Positions 32,336 to 42,330 of a DNA stretch of 64,000 nt are shown here, in pieces (position 1 is the first letter of the stretch; each line of letters opens with the position of its first letter). The notes under the pieces were generated by a model. That model was not told where the DNA came from. It was given only the letters and a program-made list of their open reading frames with translations, and did not search any database. The DNA is from Stieleria magnilauensis (lineage in GTDB: Bacteria > Planctomycetota > Planctomycetia > Pirellulales > Pirellulaceae), in the NCBI GenBank assembly GCA_007753675.1, contig CP036432.1:2020394-2084393 (forward strand). The letters run 5' to 3'. Both the position numbers and the translations under genes were made by a program.

Positions 32336-35300
32336 TCACACCGGAACGGGCACGGCCGGTTCATCGCTCTGATACTCTTCGCCGGCGTCTTCCGATTCGT
32401 GAACCAATCGCCCGCCGGCGCTCCAGTACAACGAGTACGTCACCGGAACCAGATACAGGACCACGACGGTGGCGAACAATTCTCCGAACGCGATGCTGGT
32501 CGCCATCGGGATCAAGATCTGCGCCTGGATCGACGACTCCATCAAGATCGGAACCAATCCTCCGATCGTTGTGATCGTGGTCAGCAAGACGGGGCGAAAC
32601 CGTCGCACCCCCGATTCAGACAGCGCTTGACCGATCGGCATCCCGCCCCTGACGCGGGAATTGATAAAGTCGATCAACACGATCGAGTCGTTCACCACGA
32701 TCCCGGTCAACGCGATGATTCCGTAAAAACTGAACAGCGTCAGCGGCAATCCCATCAACAGGTGCCCGACCACAGCACCGAGCGCCCCAAAGGGAATGAT
32801 CAACATCACCAACAACGGCTGCACCGCGGACTTGAATTCGATCGCCAGCAAGATGTACATCACGAACAACGCCACACCAAACCCGCTGAACAAGCTGCCC
32901 ATCGACTCCGCACGCCGCTCCTGCTGGCCCTCCCATCGCACTCGCACGTCGGGGTATTTGGCCAACAATCCCGGCATAAACTCCGCTTGCAGATCCGCGA
33001 CAATCTCTTCCGCATTGCCGGTCTCCTCGTCCAAGTTGCTCGACACCGTGATCGACCTGGCCTGATCGATCCGATTGATTTCGGAATAGCTTCGCACCAC
33101 ATCGATCTCGGCCAGTTCCGTGATCGGGCGTTCCACTCCGTCACTCAGCCGCACCCGGACCTCGTCAAAGTTGGCCAACAACCGGCGATCGTCACGCGGA
33201 TAGGTGACCATGATTTTGACTTCATGACGTCCGCGTTGAACCCGCATGACTTCTTCACCGTAGTAGGCCGCGCGCACGGTTTCGGCCAAATCCGCCGTCC
33301 GCACGCCCATCGCAAACGCTTCGGGTTTGACGCGAAAACGATATTCCCACTTGCCCGGCACCGAATCGTCCTTGATGTCATAAACGCCGGGATACTTGGC
33401 CAGTTTTTCCTTGCACTCGATCACCGCCGCTTCCAACTCAGCGACGCTTCGCGAGGGGCCGAGCAATTTAAATTCGATCGGCGTTCCCCCCGGTCCAAAC
33501 GAACGGGTACCCAAGGTCAGTTCTTCGGTCCCCACGATCGTCCCGACCGCTTCTCGCCACTGGGCGACGATCGCTCGGCTGTGCACGCCGCGGCTTTCCG
33601 CATTGACCAGTTCCACTTCGACGCTGCCCTTGTGACCGCCGCCACCGGACGGCATGGGAGATCCACCGGGTCCGCCGCCTTGCACCGAGGCACCGACGAC
33701 ACGGTAGGACGTCTTTGCAATGGGTTGGCCCTTCTTTTCATAGCGATCGGCGATTCGCCAGAACGCATCCTCGACCTTCTTGGTCGCCGCGATCGTCACG
33801 CTTTCCGGTGTCCCGTCGGGAAATACCACGTTTGCACTGAGCGTGTTGCCGTCAACCCTGGGAAAAAAGTTAAATTGGATGATCCCCGATCGGTACAAAC
33901 CGCCGGTCAAGATCAACGCCGCAAAACAGAGGGCGACTGCGATTGACCGATTGCCCAACGACCACTCCAGCGTCGGCTTGTAGATGCGGTCGATGTATCG
34001 GCCCAACAGCCACGTTGCCGCCACGTTCAGTTTTTGAGCGACAAACAGCAGCGGCCGAAAAACGTACAGAACGACGTGAAAGATCCGAAAAATGGTGCTG
34101 TCTTCGTGTGCCAGGTGACAGGGCAGAATCGTGATGCATTCGATCAGTGACACCAGCAAGATCGCGATGATCGCGGCCGGCATCACCGCCGTGAATTTCC
34201 CCATCGTCCCGCTGACGAACAGCAATGGTGCGAACGCGACCACGGTCGTCAACACGGCCGTCGTCACCGAAGGGATCACTTCCACCGTTCCATCGATTGC
34301 CGCTCGCATGTGAGACTTGCCCATCTGCCGGTGGGCGAAGACGTTTTCGCCCACGACAATCGCGTCATCGACCACGATGCCGAGCGCCATCACAAACGCG
34401 AACATCGAAATCAGATTCAACGTTTGCCCCGTCCAATACAAAAAGATCCCCGAGGCGAGGATGGCGAACGGGATTCCCAACGCCACCCAGAACGCCAACT
34501 TCGGATCCAAAAACAATAGCAACAGCGTAAAAACGATCAGCAATCCCTGTGCCCCGTTGTTGAGCAACAGATCCAGTCGGCCACGGACCTCGACCGATTC
34601 GTCGCTCCACGTCATCAGCTGATATCCGGTCGGTAATTCGGCCTGCTCGACATAACTCTTCACCGCGTCGATCATCACGAACAAGTCTTCCGAGGTGCTA
34701 CGTTCGACCGACAGCGCCAACGCAGGTTGTCCATTGATCACGTTGATTGCCGTCGCGTCGGTGAACTCATCACGAACCGTGCCGAGGTCTGCAACGGTCA
34801 ACACCGCACCACTGGACTCGGTGACCAGCGGCAACTCGGCCAATTCGTCGCCACTGGTACGACGATTGTTCCCACGCAGCAATACTTCCTGCGATTGGCT
34901 GCGAATCGAACCGGCCGGCAGCTCGCGGTTTTCCCGCCGTATGATTTCTGCCGTCTGACGCAGGGTCAGCCCATGAGCCCGAAGTGTCTGTTCGGGGATC
35001 TCGATGTCGATCTGGTAGTTGCGTGCGGCGAGGAAGTCGACTTGTGAAACCGATTCAATCGCCAGCAGGTCGTCGCGGACCCGCTCGGCGACCTCTCGCA
35101 AATCCAACTCCGCGGACGAAGAAAGCGTGTCGTCTTCGTTTCGGAGTGACCACTCAGGTGCTAACACGCCGACGCGAATCGAAGGTCGTCGATTGGTGAC
35201 CAGCGTGACCACCGGGTCTTCGGCTTCCAACGGAAAACTGGGGATTCGATCGACTCCCGAGCGGACCTCGTCCAAGATGCGATCCGGAGAGCGTGCTCCG

Positions 35301-35596
35301 GGAACCAACTCCATCAACACCGTGCAGGAACCTTCCATCGCCACCGTCGTGACCTTTTTGATTCCTTCGATCGAACGAACCGCTTCCTCCACCTTCTGTC
35401 CGATCCCCTGTTCCGCTTCTTGCGGCGCCGCCCCGGGATACGGCACCGTCACCGTGATCCGGTCGAGTTCAAATTCGGGAAACGATTCACGGTGCATGGC
35501 CCGCAAGCAGAACCAGCCGACGATCATGATCGCGACCATACACAGATTGAGCGCGGCGCGATTGTTGATCGAGGCCTGGACGATGGACTTCATCAT
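32336..35596 (-). CDS. RND efflux pump inner-membrane transporter
   Basis: A 1086-residue HAE1/AcrB-type proton antiporter. It has an N-terminal helix, the first porter domain (FPEFELDRITVTVPYPGAAP), helices 2-6 with the proton-relay Asp pair in ALGIVVDDAIVVGEN (near residue 409), then helix 7, the second porter domain, and the last helices with PFGALGAVVGHLLMGLPLT. A Gly/Pro/Ser-rich insert, QGGGPGGSPMPSGGGG, is in the second porter domain. The start codon overlaps the stop of its adaptor gene by four bases. The substrate cannot be told from sequence; no outer-membrane factor gene is in this operon. No frameshift was seen. Confidence 0.95.
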   Translation of the reverse strand: MMKSIVQASINNRAALNLCMVAIMIVGWFCLRAMHRESFPEFELDRITVTVPYPGAAPQEAEQGIGQKVEEAVRSIEGIKKVTTVAMEGSCTVLMELVPGARSPDRILDEVRSGVDRIPSFPLEAEDPVVTLVTNRRPSIRVGVLAPEWSLRNEDDTLSSSAELDLREVAERVRDDLLAIESVSQVDFLAARNYQIDIEIPEQTLRAHGLTLRQTAEIIRRENRELPAGSIRSQSQEVLLRGNNRRTSGDELAELPLVTESSGAVLTVADLGTVRDEFTDATAINVINGQPALALSVERSTSEDLFVMIDAVKSYVEQAELPTGYQLMTWSDESVEVRGRLDLLLNNGAQGLLIVFTLLLLFLDPKLAFWVALGIPFAILASGIFLYWTGQTLNLISMFAFVMALGIVVDDAIVVGENVFAHRQMGKSHMRAAIDGTVEVIPSVTTAVLTTVVAFAPLLFVSGTMGKFTAVMPAAIIAILLVSLIECITILPCHLAHEDSTIFRIFHVVLYVFRPLLFVAQKLNVAATWLLGRYIDRIYKPTLEWSLGNRSIAVALCFAALILTGGLYRSGIIQFNFFPRVDGNTLSANVVFPDGTPESVTIAATKKVEDAFWRIADRYEKKGQPIAKTSYRVVGASVQGGGPGGSPMPSGGGGHKGSVEVELVNAESRGVHSRAIVAQWREAVGTIVGTEELTLGTRSFGPGGTPIEFKLLGPSRSVAELEAAVIECKEKLAKYPGVYDIKDDSVPGKWEYRFRVKPEAFAMGVRTADLAETVRAAYYGEEVMRVQRGRHEVKIMVTYPRDDRRLLANFDEVRVRLSDGVERPITELAEIDVVRSYSEINRIDQARSITVSSNLDEETGNAEEIVADLQAEFMPGLLAKYPDVRVRWEGQQERRAESMGSLFSGFGVALFVMYILLAIEFKSAVQPLLVMLIIPFGALGAVVGHLLMGLPLTLFSFYGIIALTGIVVNDSIVLIDFINSRVRGGMPIGQALSESGVRRFRPVLLTTITTIGGLVPILMESSIQAQILIPMATSIAFGELFATVVVLYLVPVTYSLYWSAGGRLVHESEDAGEEYQSDEPAVPVPV

Positions 35597-37161
35597 TGGG
35601 GCCGCCCTCCACGAGTCGAGCCGCCGGGACGTTTGCCTGCTGCGCCACCGTCTGCAGCTGCATTAGCCTTGCCACCCGGTGGTCCGCGTCGGCCCGCACC
35701 GGTCACCGCATCAGCCGACGTGCTGACCGGCATCCCTTCGACAGGTGTCGCCAGCGGTGACGTCACGATCAGATCGCCGGCGCGCAGTCCGCCGCTGCGC
35801 TGATAGGCGACGACGTGCTGTTCAGACGAATTGGCGATCGCAATCGATTTCTTGTGAAGCTTCCCCGATTCAACGATCCAGACCGCGTTGCCGGGCTGGA
35901 TCGCCTGGTGGGGCAACCGGACCAACGGAATCGGCGGCGCCGCATGAATCCGCACTTTTACGAACATGCCCGTCATCAGCGTGGGCGGTTGCAGATTGAC
36001 GCTATCGGCGGTGATTTCCGCGCCAAGACTTGGCGCATCGTCCGCTGTTGCGTCGTCGGTGACGGGATTCGAATTCGACGGCTTCGCCACCAAGGCTTCG
36101 GCACGCCTGGTCGATTCCATGTCGCCCAGCTTCATTACCGACGTCGGGTCATCGACGTGCACGCGACACGGCACCATGCGTGTTTGGGCATCCACGCCGG
36201 CCCCGTCATAACGATCAACAACGCCTCGCCACGCGTAGTCTTCTTCACCGAGTGAATAAATGACGGTGGCCGGGGTTTCGGGAAAATCGTAGCCGCGTTC
36301 ATAGCCCTTGGCCGAGCCGTCCACCGAATCACTCTGCCACAACCAGTGCATCTGATGCATGTACAGTTTGCAGCTGACATCCAGCTGCGACGTGTCTTGC
36401 AGCACGACGACGGGACCTCCGGCTTGAACGTATCCGTCTTGCTCGACACTTTCGCTGACGACAACGCCGTCGATCGGTGAAACAATTTCGGTGCGGGTCA
36501 GATTCAATTTCGCCTTGTCCAGATTCGCCTGCACGAGTGCCTTGGCACTTTCCATTCGCAGCCGCCGTTGGATCAGCAAGTTCCGCTGATCGATTTGCGA
36601 TTGCAGGGTATTGCGGGTCGTCAGCTCGGCCCGGCGTGCGCTGTCGACTTCCGTGTCGGACGCGGCACTGCGACGCATCAAATCTTCGCTGCGTTTCAAC
36701 TGTCGAACATCGATCGCCAATTGCTGACGCGACGATTCGATCTGGTTATCCGACGAGGTGATTTCTGCATCCAGCTCCAAAAGCATCGCGTCGGCCTGAG
36801 CAAGCTCTTCGGTCAGACGCCGGACCTCAAGCTCGTAGTCGTCCGGTTCGATGCGCAGCAATACATCGCCTTTTTGGACCGTGCGGCCACTCCGACACGC
36901 TTCCGACTTGTACTCAACTCGACCCGAGATCTGAGCCGTGATATCGATCTCGCGGTATGGAACGACCACGCCATCGACGTCAAACGAGATGCCTTCGGTG
37001 TGTGCCACTGCGGGCTGGGCGACCACCAGCGGGGGAGGCGCCGGCACGGGTTCCTGGACCGGAACCTCGGGCGTCCCCATCAGAAAAAATCCGCCCACAC
37101 CGGAGGCCAAAATGGCGATCGAAAGGAAGGTCTGCCCAAGAGCCGGAAACCATTTATTCAT
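35593..37161 (-). CDS. RND periplasmic adaptor (membrane-fusion protein)
   Basis: A 522-residue adaptor with an N-terminal anchor (MNKWFPALGQTFLSIAILASGVGGF), a Pro-rich linker (PVQEPVPAPPPLV), a lipoyl domain split by a long coiled coil (about 130-235) and beta-barrel domains. A Gly-rich tail ends GGSTRGGRPQ. TEIVSPIDGVVVSESVEQDG is the typical second lipoyl motif. The frame is open 23 codons upstream, but this Met directly precedes the anchor. It is the first gene of a two-gene operon with the RND transporter. The DNA upstream (37162-37630) is divergent from the heme-protein gene. Confidence 0.93.
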   Translation of the reverse strand: MNKWFPALGQTFLSIAILASGVGGFFLMGTPEVPVQEPVPAPPPLVVAQPAVAHTEGISFDVDGVVVPYREIDITAQISGRVEYKSEACRSGRTVQKGDVLLRIEPDDYELEVRRLTEELAQADAMLLELDAEITSSDNQIESSRQQLAIDVRQLKRSEDLMRRSAASDTEVDSARRAELTTRNTLQSQIDQRNLLIQRRLRMESAKALVQANLDKAKLNLTRTEIVSPIDGVVVSESVEQDGYVQAGGPVVVLQDTSQLDVSCKLYMHQMHWLWQSDSVDGSAKGYERGYDFPETPATVIYSLGEEDYAWRGVVDRYDGAGVDAQTRMVPCRVHVDDPTSVMKLGDMESTRRAEALVAKPSNSNPVTDDATADDAPSLGAEITADSVNLQPPTLMTGMFVKVRIHAAPPIPLVRLPHQAIQPGNAVWIVESGKLHKKSIAIANSSEQHVVAYQRSGGLRAGDLIVTSPLATPVEGMPVSTSADAVTGAGRRGPPGGKANAAADGGAAGKRPGGSTRGGRPQ

Positions 37162-37630
37162 CAACGACACCCGAAGTATCTTCAAGCTGTAAACGCGGCG
37201 GTGCAATCGTGTTCGATTGAAACCCCACATGATAGCTCAAGTAGCGGACGTCCACGAATTTCACGTTCTAGCCCTCCCACCACGTCGCCCGCACCGACAC
37301 AACGACATCGCGGGTGCAACCAGCCATCACCTCCTTCCCACCGATCTGCTACGCCAATCATTCCGCCCTGTATTATTCTGCCATCCCTTTTTCCCAACGC
37401 TGTGAAGCATTTTTTAGCGGTAGGGCGCGAGCCCTCCGGTGTTTCGGGAACGATGAGGGACCGGAGGGCTTGCGCCCTGCCGCTAACACCTCGTCAAACG
37501 CATGGAATAAATGCTTCACAGCGTTGCCTTTTTCCCCATCGTTCTGCCCGATCGCTCTCCCCCATCCCGGAAGAGGATCTACTACAATCATGCTCCCAAG
37601 AGCCAATGACCTGCCTCCGTTCCCCACCCG
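37162..37630. other. Divergent region with a nested palindromic element
   Basis: 469 bp between the adaptor start and the heme-protein start. The element at 37395-37526 is the only clear feature; ATTATTCTGCC-like words at about 37373-37383 and 37550-37560 resemble the ATCATTCTGCC repeats near 41.27 kb. No gene seen. Confidence 0.55.
37395..37526. repeat. 132-bp element with nested inverted repeats
   Basis: Outer arms CAACGCTGTGAAGCATT (37395-37411) and 37510-37526 are perfectly complementary over 17 bp. Inside is a second long hairpin, 37414-37486, whose arms TTAGCGG..AGGGCGCGAGCCCTCCGGT pair with few mismatches. The inner hairpin alone is present at 20187-20255 and a decayed left half at 32059-32145. 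Confidence 0.9.
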
Positions 37631-38860
37631 ATGAAACCGTTTTTCATGCACAGCCTCGATTCCCGCGTGCGTCTCAGACGGATTGCACTGCTTGCCGTCC
37701 TGCTTTTGCTAACCGCTCCCACCACCGCAATCGCGGCTGACGAATCCGCAACACTCTCCTTGCTCGTTCGAACGATTCGCCAAACCGATCAAGACACCGT
37801 GCGGGCTTCGTTAATGAAAGGCATGCTGCGGGGGCTGGAAGGCCGACGAAACGTCCAAGCGCCGGAAGGATGGAGTGTGCTGGCGAAGGAATTGTCCCGT
37901 AGTGAAAATGCTTCGATTCGAGAATCCGCCAATCTCCTGTCACAGATTTTTGGCGACGCCGCGGCAACCGAGCGCGCACTGGCGACACTCCGGGATTCCA
38001 ACGCGCCCGTGTCCGAGCGTCAGGCCGCGCTCGGCTCGTTGGTAACGCAGCGCGACGAGGGACTGGCCGACGAATTAGAAGAGTTGTTGGAGATCGACGC
38101 GCTTCGACTTGATGCGATTCGCGCCTACGGAGTCATCGCGAAACAAGACGCCCCCAAAATCCTGCTCGATCGCTACCCCGACGCCACTCCCGAAGCACAA
38201 CGTGCCACGATCGAAACACTCGCGACGCGAAAAGCTTACGCGAAGGAATTAGTCCGCGGAATCAAAAACCAGGTCGTCCCCCGCGAACACATTCCCGCCT
38301 ACATCGCCCGGTCCCTACGGGACATTCTCGGCAAGGAGTTTACGGAGGTCTACGGCGAGATTCCTGAACTGAATAAGAATACGAGTGAAACGATTGCGAA
38401 GTACAAGCGGTTGATCACCGATGACGCGTTAGCCAGTGCCGACGCGGGCCGTGGGCGCGTGGTGTTTCAGAAGACTTGTGGTGCCTGTCACTTGATGTAC
38501 GGAACGGGCGGCAAAGTCGGACCAGACTTGACCGGATCCAATCGAGCCAATTTGGACTACTTTCTGTTAAACAGCGTCAATCCCAGCGGGGACGTCCCCG
38601 AAGGCTACCGAACCCAGTTGATCCAGACCGTGGATGGACGCGTGCTAACCGGAGTGTTGGCCGAAGAGGACAATCAACGTGTTGTGCTCAAGACGGTCGA
38701 TCAGCCAAGGGTGGTGATCGCCAAAGAAGACATCGAAACCAGAAAGGTGTCCGACAAGTCCATGATGCCCGAAGGGCAGCTCGATCAACTGAGCCGCAAG
38801 GACCTGTTCGATCTAGTCAAATACATGCAAACGAAATCGCAAGTGGAGGCGGCCCAATGA
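37631..38860 (+). CDS. Exported c-type heme protein (planctomycete CxxCH family)
   Basis: A 409-residue protein with a signal peptide (RRIALLAVLLLLTAPTTAIAA), a HEAT-like helical region (about 45-250), and a C-terminal heme domain with CGACH at 283-287 and downstream Met candidates (SDKSMMPEG). GPDLTGSNRANLDYFLLNSVNPS and VLTGVLAEEDNQRVVLKT are the recurring phrases of the planctomycete 'putative heme-binding domain' family (I know it as TIGR02603). It probably passes electrons for the dehydrogenase-type protein encoded next, whose start codon overlaps this stop (ATGA). Periplasmic. Confidence 0.9.
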   Translation: MKPFFMHSLDSRVRLRRIALLAVLLLLTAPTTAIAADESATLSLLVRTIRQTDQDTVRASLMKGMLRGLEGRRNVQAPEGWSVLAKELSRSENASIRESANLLSQIFGDAAATERALATLRDSNAPVSERQAALGSLVTQRDEGLADELEELLEIDALRLDAIRAYGVIAKQDAPKILLDRYPDATPEAQRATIETLATRKAYAKELVRGIKNQVVPREHIPAYIARSLRDILGKEFTEVYGEIPELNKNTSETIAKYKRLITDDALASADAGRGRVVFQKTCGACHLMYGTGGKVGPDLTGSNRANLDYFLLNSVNPSGDVPEGYRTQLIQTVDGRVLTGVLAEEDNQRVVLKTVDQPRVVIAKEDIETRKVSDKSMMPEGQLDQLSRKDLFDLVKYMQTKSQVEAAQ

Positions 38861-41238
38861 TCATCACAAAAACAATTTCAAGTCAGCAATTAAAACTCGA
38901 TCAGCCGTCTGGCGTTAGCCGACGGGCCCACGCCCCAACGACACCGCTCCCAGGCATCTGCCTCTCATTGGCAATCCTGCTCTGTTTCCCAGCCGCCGTC
39001 ACCGCTCAACAACTGCTGCCCAAACAACAGCACCGGACCAGCGACGCACCGTTTTTGAAACCGGACGAAGCGGTCAAAAAAATGTCGATCCCGAAAGGGT
39101 TTGACGTTTCGATCTATGCAGCCGAACCCGACTTGGCCGAACCGATCGCGTTCTGCTTCGATGACCGCGGCCGCTTGTGGGTGGTCGAAAATTTGAATTA
39201 CCGCACCCGCCGCGAACACACCGACGACAAAGTCAGCCGGATTCAGATCCTGGAAGACACCAACAGCGATGGCGTCTTCGACAAGAAGAAAACCTTTGCC
39301 GACGACCTGACCTTCACCTCCGGAATCGCGGTCGGCTTCGGCGGCGTGTACGTGGGTTCGCCGCCGAATTTTAGTTTTATTCCCGACGCCGACGGTGATG
39401 ATCGACCCGACGGACCGCCGCAAGTGCTGCTGGACGGCTGGGGCATCAACGACCGCCACGAAACGTTAAACAGTTTCATCTGGGGGCCGGACGGATGGCT
39501 GTATGGATGCCACGGGGTGTTCACTCAGTCGCGCGTGGGCCGTCCCGGCGAAAGTGATTCACGGCGTCAATTCATCGACGGCGGAATTTGGCGATTCCAC
39601 CCGGTCACAAAAAAGTACGAGGTGTTTGCCCGTGGCCTCTCGAACCCTTGGGGTTTCGATTTTGATAAACACGGTCAAGGATTCGCCACTTGCTGCGTCA
39701 TCCCGCACCTGTTTCACGTCGTCCAGGGCGGCGTCTACACCAAGCAAAGTCGTCCGCACATCAATCCGCATATCTATGATGACATCAAAACGATCCGCGA
39801 TCACACGCACCTGTCCGCCCACGGCGGGGCAAGGTTTTATCTGGCCGATGCGTTTCCCGAGGAATATCACGACCGCCTGTTCATGTGCAACATCCACGAG
39901 CACTGCGTCCTGACCGACGTGATGGTGCCCAATGGTTCCAGCTTTATCGGCAAACATGGTGACGATTTCCTGCCCACCAACGATTTGGCCTGGGTCGGAT
40001 TCAGTGTCGAGATCGGCCCCGAAGGCGGCGTCTACATTCTGGATTGGCACGACACCGACATCTGCGGCAATGCGATTAACTTTCCCCAAAGCGGACGCGT
40101 CTATCGGATCATGCCCGAAGGAGCGGCCCCCATTGACCGCCCCAATCTACGATCGCTCTCCGACAGTGAGTTGATCGCCATGCAATGGCATGCCAACGAT
40201 TGGTACGTTCGCCAGGCGCGCGTGTTGTTGCATGCTCGGGCCGCCGCCGGAACGCTCGATCGATCAAACGCCAAGACGCAGTTGGTTCGGATGTTTCATC
40301 AGGCCGACACTTCGCCGAAACGATTGCGTGCCTTGTGGGCGGCCCACGTGACCGGTTCGGTGACACCTGAGGAACTGACGATGTTGCTCGATCATGGCGA
40401 TCCCTATGTTCGCGCCTGGACGATCCAATTGTTGAGCGAGCAAACGACGGTCGACGCCTTCTTTCTGGCGGACGTCGAATCGTCACAGACCGGGTTGGAC
40501 GCGACGGTTTTGAGAAAATTCGAATCGATGGCAGAACAGGATGAATCGCCCGTGGTACGGCTCTATTTGGCGTCTGCCGTCCAGCGTCTGCCGTACGCCG
40601 ACCGCTGGCCGATCCTTCAGGCCTTGGCGATGCACGCCGAAGATGCAACAGATAACAACCTGGCACGGATGTACTGGTTCGCGCTCGAACCGATGGTGCC
40701 AGAATTCCCGGAACAGGCGTTGGCACTCGCGGTCAACGGAAAGCTTTCCAACTTGCAAGAGTTTGTGGCCAGACGATTGGCGACGGGAGATGTGGCTGAG
40801 GGATCGGACCCCGATTGGCAACGCGTGGTGGCGCGAGTCGCGCCGGGATTTGATGTCCGCAACGTCGGCGAGGGAGGCATCGTGCACCACAAAGTTTTCC
40901 GTAACCGATCGGCGATGCAGACGCATCCGAAAGATCGCAACCAGCCCTGTCGAATGATTCGCGATGTCAAAATTCCCGCAGGCAAAACGACGAGCTTGCA
41001 GATGCGCGTCAGCCATCACCCGCACGGCGATTGGCAATTGCGAGTCCTGGTAGGCAAAGACGTTCTCGCAGATCAGACGATCAGCTCAAGCACCGTTTCG
41101 CAGGACGAATGGCTGGACGTCCACGTCGATCTGTCCAAGTATGCCGGCAGCCAGATCCGTCTGGTTTTGGAGAACCGAGCCAACGACTGGCACAACGAAT
41201 GGGCCTACTGGAACGAAGTCAAATTGGTCAGTCAATAA
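38857..41238 (+). CDS. Planctomycete 'membrane-bound dehydrogenase' protein
   Basis: A 793-residue exported protein; I chose the ATG at 38857, which overlaps the upstream stop and has GGAGG 9-13 bp before it, although the frame is open back to 38476. A signal anchor spans about residues 30-50. The N-terminal half is a six-bladed beta-propeller of the PQQ-like glucose/sorbosone dehydrogenase type (FDVSIYAAEPDLAEPIAFCF, then FTSGIAVGFGGVYVG and GPDGWLYGCHG), the family I know as TIGR02604. A HEAT-like part follows, and the last 130 residues look like a carbohydrate-binding beta sandwich (KTTSLQMRVSHHPHGDWQLR). With the heme protein it forms a standard planctomycete pair. The substrate, likely a sugar, is unknown. 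Confidence 0.88.
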   Translation: MIITKTISSQQLKLDQPSGVSRRAHAPTTPLPGICLSLAILLCFPAAVTAQQLLPKQQHRTSDAPFLKPDEAVKKMSIPKGFDVSIYAAEPDLAEPIAFCFDDRGRLWVVENLNYRTRREHTDDKVSRIQILEDTNSDGVFDKKKTFADDLTFTSGIAVGFGGVYVGSPPNFSFIPDADGDDRPDGPPQVLLDGWGINDRHETLNSFIWGPDGWLYGCHGVFTQSRVGRPGESDSRRQFIDGGIWRFHPVTKKYEVFARGLSNPWGFDFDKHGQGFATCCVIPHLFHVVQGGVYTKQSRPHINPHIYDDIKTIRDHTHLSAHGGARFYLADAFPEEYHDRLFMCNIHEHCVLTDVMVPNGSSFIGKHGDDFLPTNDLAWVGFSVEIGPEGGVYILDWHDTDICGNAINFPQSGRVYRIMPEGAAPIDRPNLRSLSDSELIAMQWHANDWYVRQARVLLHARAAAGTLDRSNAKTQLVRMFHQADTSPKRLRALWAAHVTGSVTPEELTMLLDHGDPYVRAWTIQLLSEQTTVDAFFLADVESSQTGLDATVLRKFESMAEQDESPVVRLYLASAVQRLPYADRWPILQALAMHAEDATDNNLARMYWFALEPMVPEFPEQALALAVNGKLSNLQEFVARRLATGDVAEGSDPDWQRVVARVAPGFDVRNVGEGGIVHHKVFRNRSAMQTHPKDRNQPCRMIRDVKIPAGKTTSLQMRVSHHPHGDWQLRVLVGKDVLADQTISSSTVSQDEWLDVHVDLSKYAGSQIRLVLENRANDWHNEWAYWNEVKLVSQ

Positions 41239-41255
41239 CCAACCGCTTCACCCAT

Positions 41256-41312
41256 CTGCCACCCCATCATTCTGCCACCATCATTCTGCCCCGAATCATT
41301 CTGCCAACTCCC
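41256..41312. repeat. ATCATTCTGCC short repeats
   Basis: Three ATCATTCTGCC units in the gap between convergent genes. The first is part of a 21-bp sequence (41256-41276, beginning CTGCCACCCCATC) that recurs exactly at 43526-43546. Confidence 0.75.
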
Positions 41313-41378
41313 ATCCCCCGGAGTGAACCGCTCAAGCAGAACCAAAGATCGCAACACGCTCAAAACGACAACACCAGC

Positions 41379-42266
41379 TTACCGCTCGCGTCCGGCACCT
41401 TCGCCGACTTGGATCAGGACGTTGCTGGAATCGGGCAGCAAGTCGACTTCGGCGTTGGACTCGATCAGCGTGTCGACTTCCATGACCGTCAAGACGGTGT
41501 TCAAGATTTCGGGGTCGGCGGCGGCAATTTCGTTGAGCGCCTTGCCGACGATTTTGGGGCGTGACGCGGACGCTTCGGCCATTTTCTGTGACACCCGGAA
41601 CGCGGTTTCACTCTTGATCAGACCGACGCGATTTTCTCCGTCCTGCTTCATCGCGCTGGTCACTTGAACCAGTCGTTTGACAACCTTCTCGGTGATGTTG
41701 TCGACCATCAGCCGATCGGTGAACGCGACTTTACGAATGTAAACCGATCCCAGCGTGTATCCCCATTTCTCTGACAACGGCGAGACCGTTTTGCGAACCG
41801 TCCGGCTGAGCGAATGACGGTCTTCGAGCATCTTTTCCATTTCCAAGTTACTGAGTGTGGAAATGGTCGAACTGGTCACGTTGGCTTGCAGCGAACCATC
41901 AGGATTGGCGTTGGTGAACAGATACGAAACCGGATCGGTCACCCGCATCTCGTACCAGATACCGACGCCCATCGGCGTGCCTTCTTCCGAATTGACCATC
42001 TGGCTCCGTAGGTAATGTTGACGAAGCGACGTGTCGACGACGTAGGACTTGCCGAAGAACGGCACCAGCAAGGCTCGAGGGCCGAACTTGAACACCGGGA
42101 TCTGCAACCCCGGTTGGTCAAGTGTCCCGATCACCTTGCCGAACAAGGTAAAGACATGTGCCTTGCATTCGCCGACGCAGGCATAGAGCCCGAAGAAGCG
42201 TGCGAAGCCAAGCAGAATTGGAATCAACATCAAGCCGAAGATAAATCCGCCGCCGAACCATCCCAT
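41379..42266 (-). CDS. SPFH/band-7 protein (HflC/stomatin-like)
   Basis: A 295-residue protein with an N-terminal membrane segment (GGGFIFGLMLIPILLGFARFF) and an SPFH domain from about residue 35 to 215 (VDTSLRQHYLRSQMVNSEEG, then EKMLEDRHSLSRTVRKTVSPLSEKWG). A short helical tail follows. SPFH proteins form large membrane rings or microdomains and often regulate proteases such as FtsH. The gene follows another SPFH gene by 64 bp, as in hflK-hflC, but there is no protease gene nearby and similarity to HflC itself is not strong, so no symbol is given. Confidence 0.85.
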   Translation of the reverse strand: MGWFGGGFIFGLMLIPILLGFARFFGLYACVGECKAHVFTLFGKVIGTLDQPGLQIPVFKFGPRALLVPFFGKSYVVDTSLRQHYLRSQMVNSEEGTPMGVGIWYEMRVTDPVSYLFTNANPDGSLQANVTSSTISTLSNLEMEKMLEDRHSLSRTVRKTVSPLSEKWGYTLGSVYIRKVAFTDRLMVDNITEKVVKRLVQVTSAMKQDGENRVGLIKSETAFRVSQKMAEASASRPKIVGKALNEIAAADPEILNTVLTVMEVDTLIESNAEVDLLPDSSNVLIQVGEGAGRER

Positions 42267-42330
42267 CGTATCACCCTATTAATAATCGTTGTGTTTTCAG
42301 TTTCGAATGCCAACCGGTACCAATCGTGTC

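Noticed and set aside
32399-33946. 515-codon plus-strand frame opposite the RND transporter
   Set aside because: Its sequence is dominated by Arg, His, Asp and Gln, typical of a shadow frame, while the opposite strand encodes a complete RND protein.
36568-37740. 390-codon plus-strand frame running from the adaptor gene into the heme-protein gene
   Set aside because: It crosses two real genes and a palindromic repeat. The repeat-derived section reads as Arg/Ser-rich filler.
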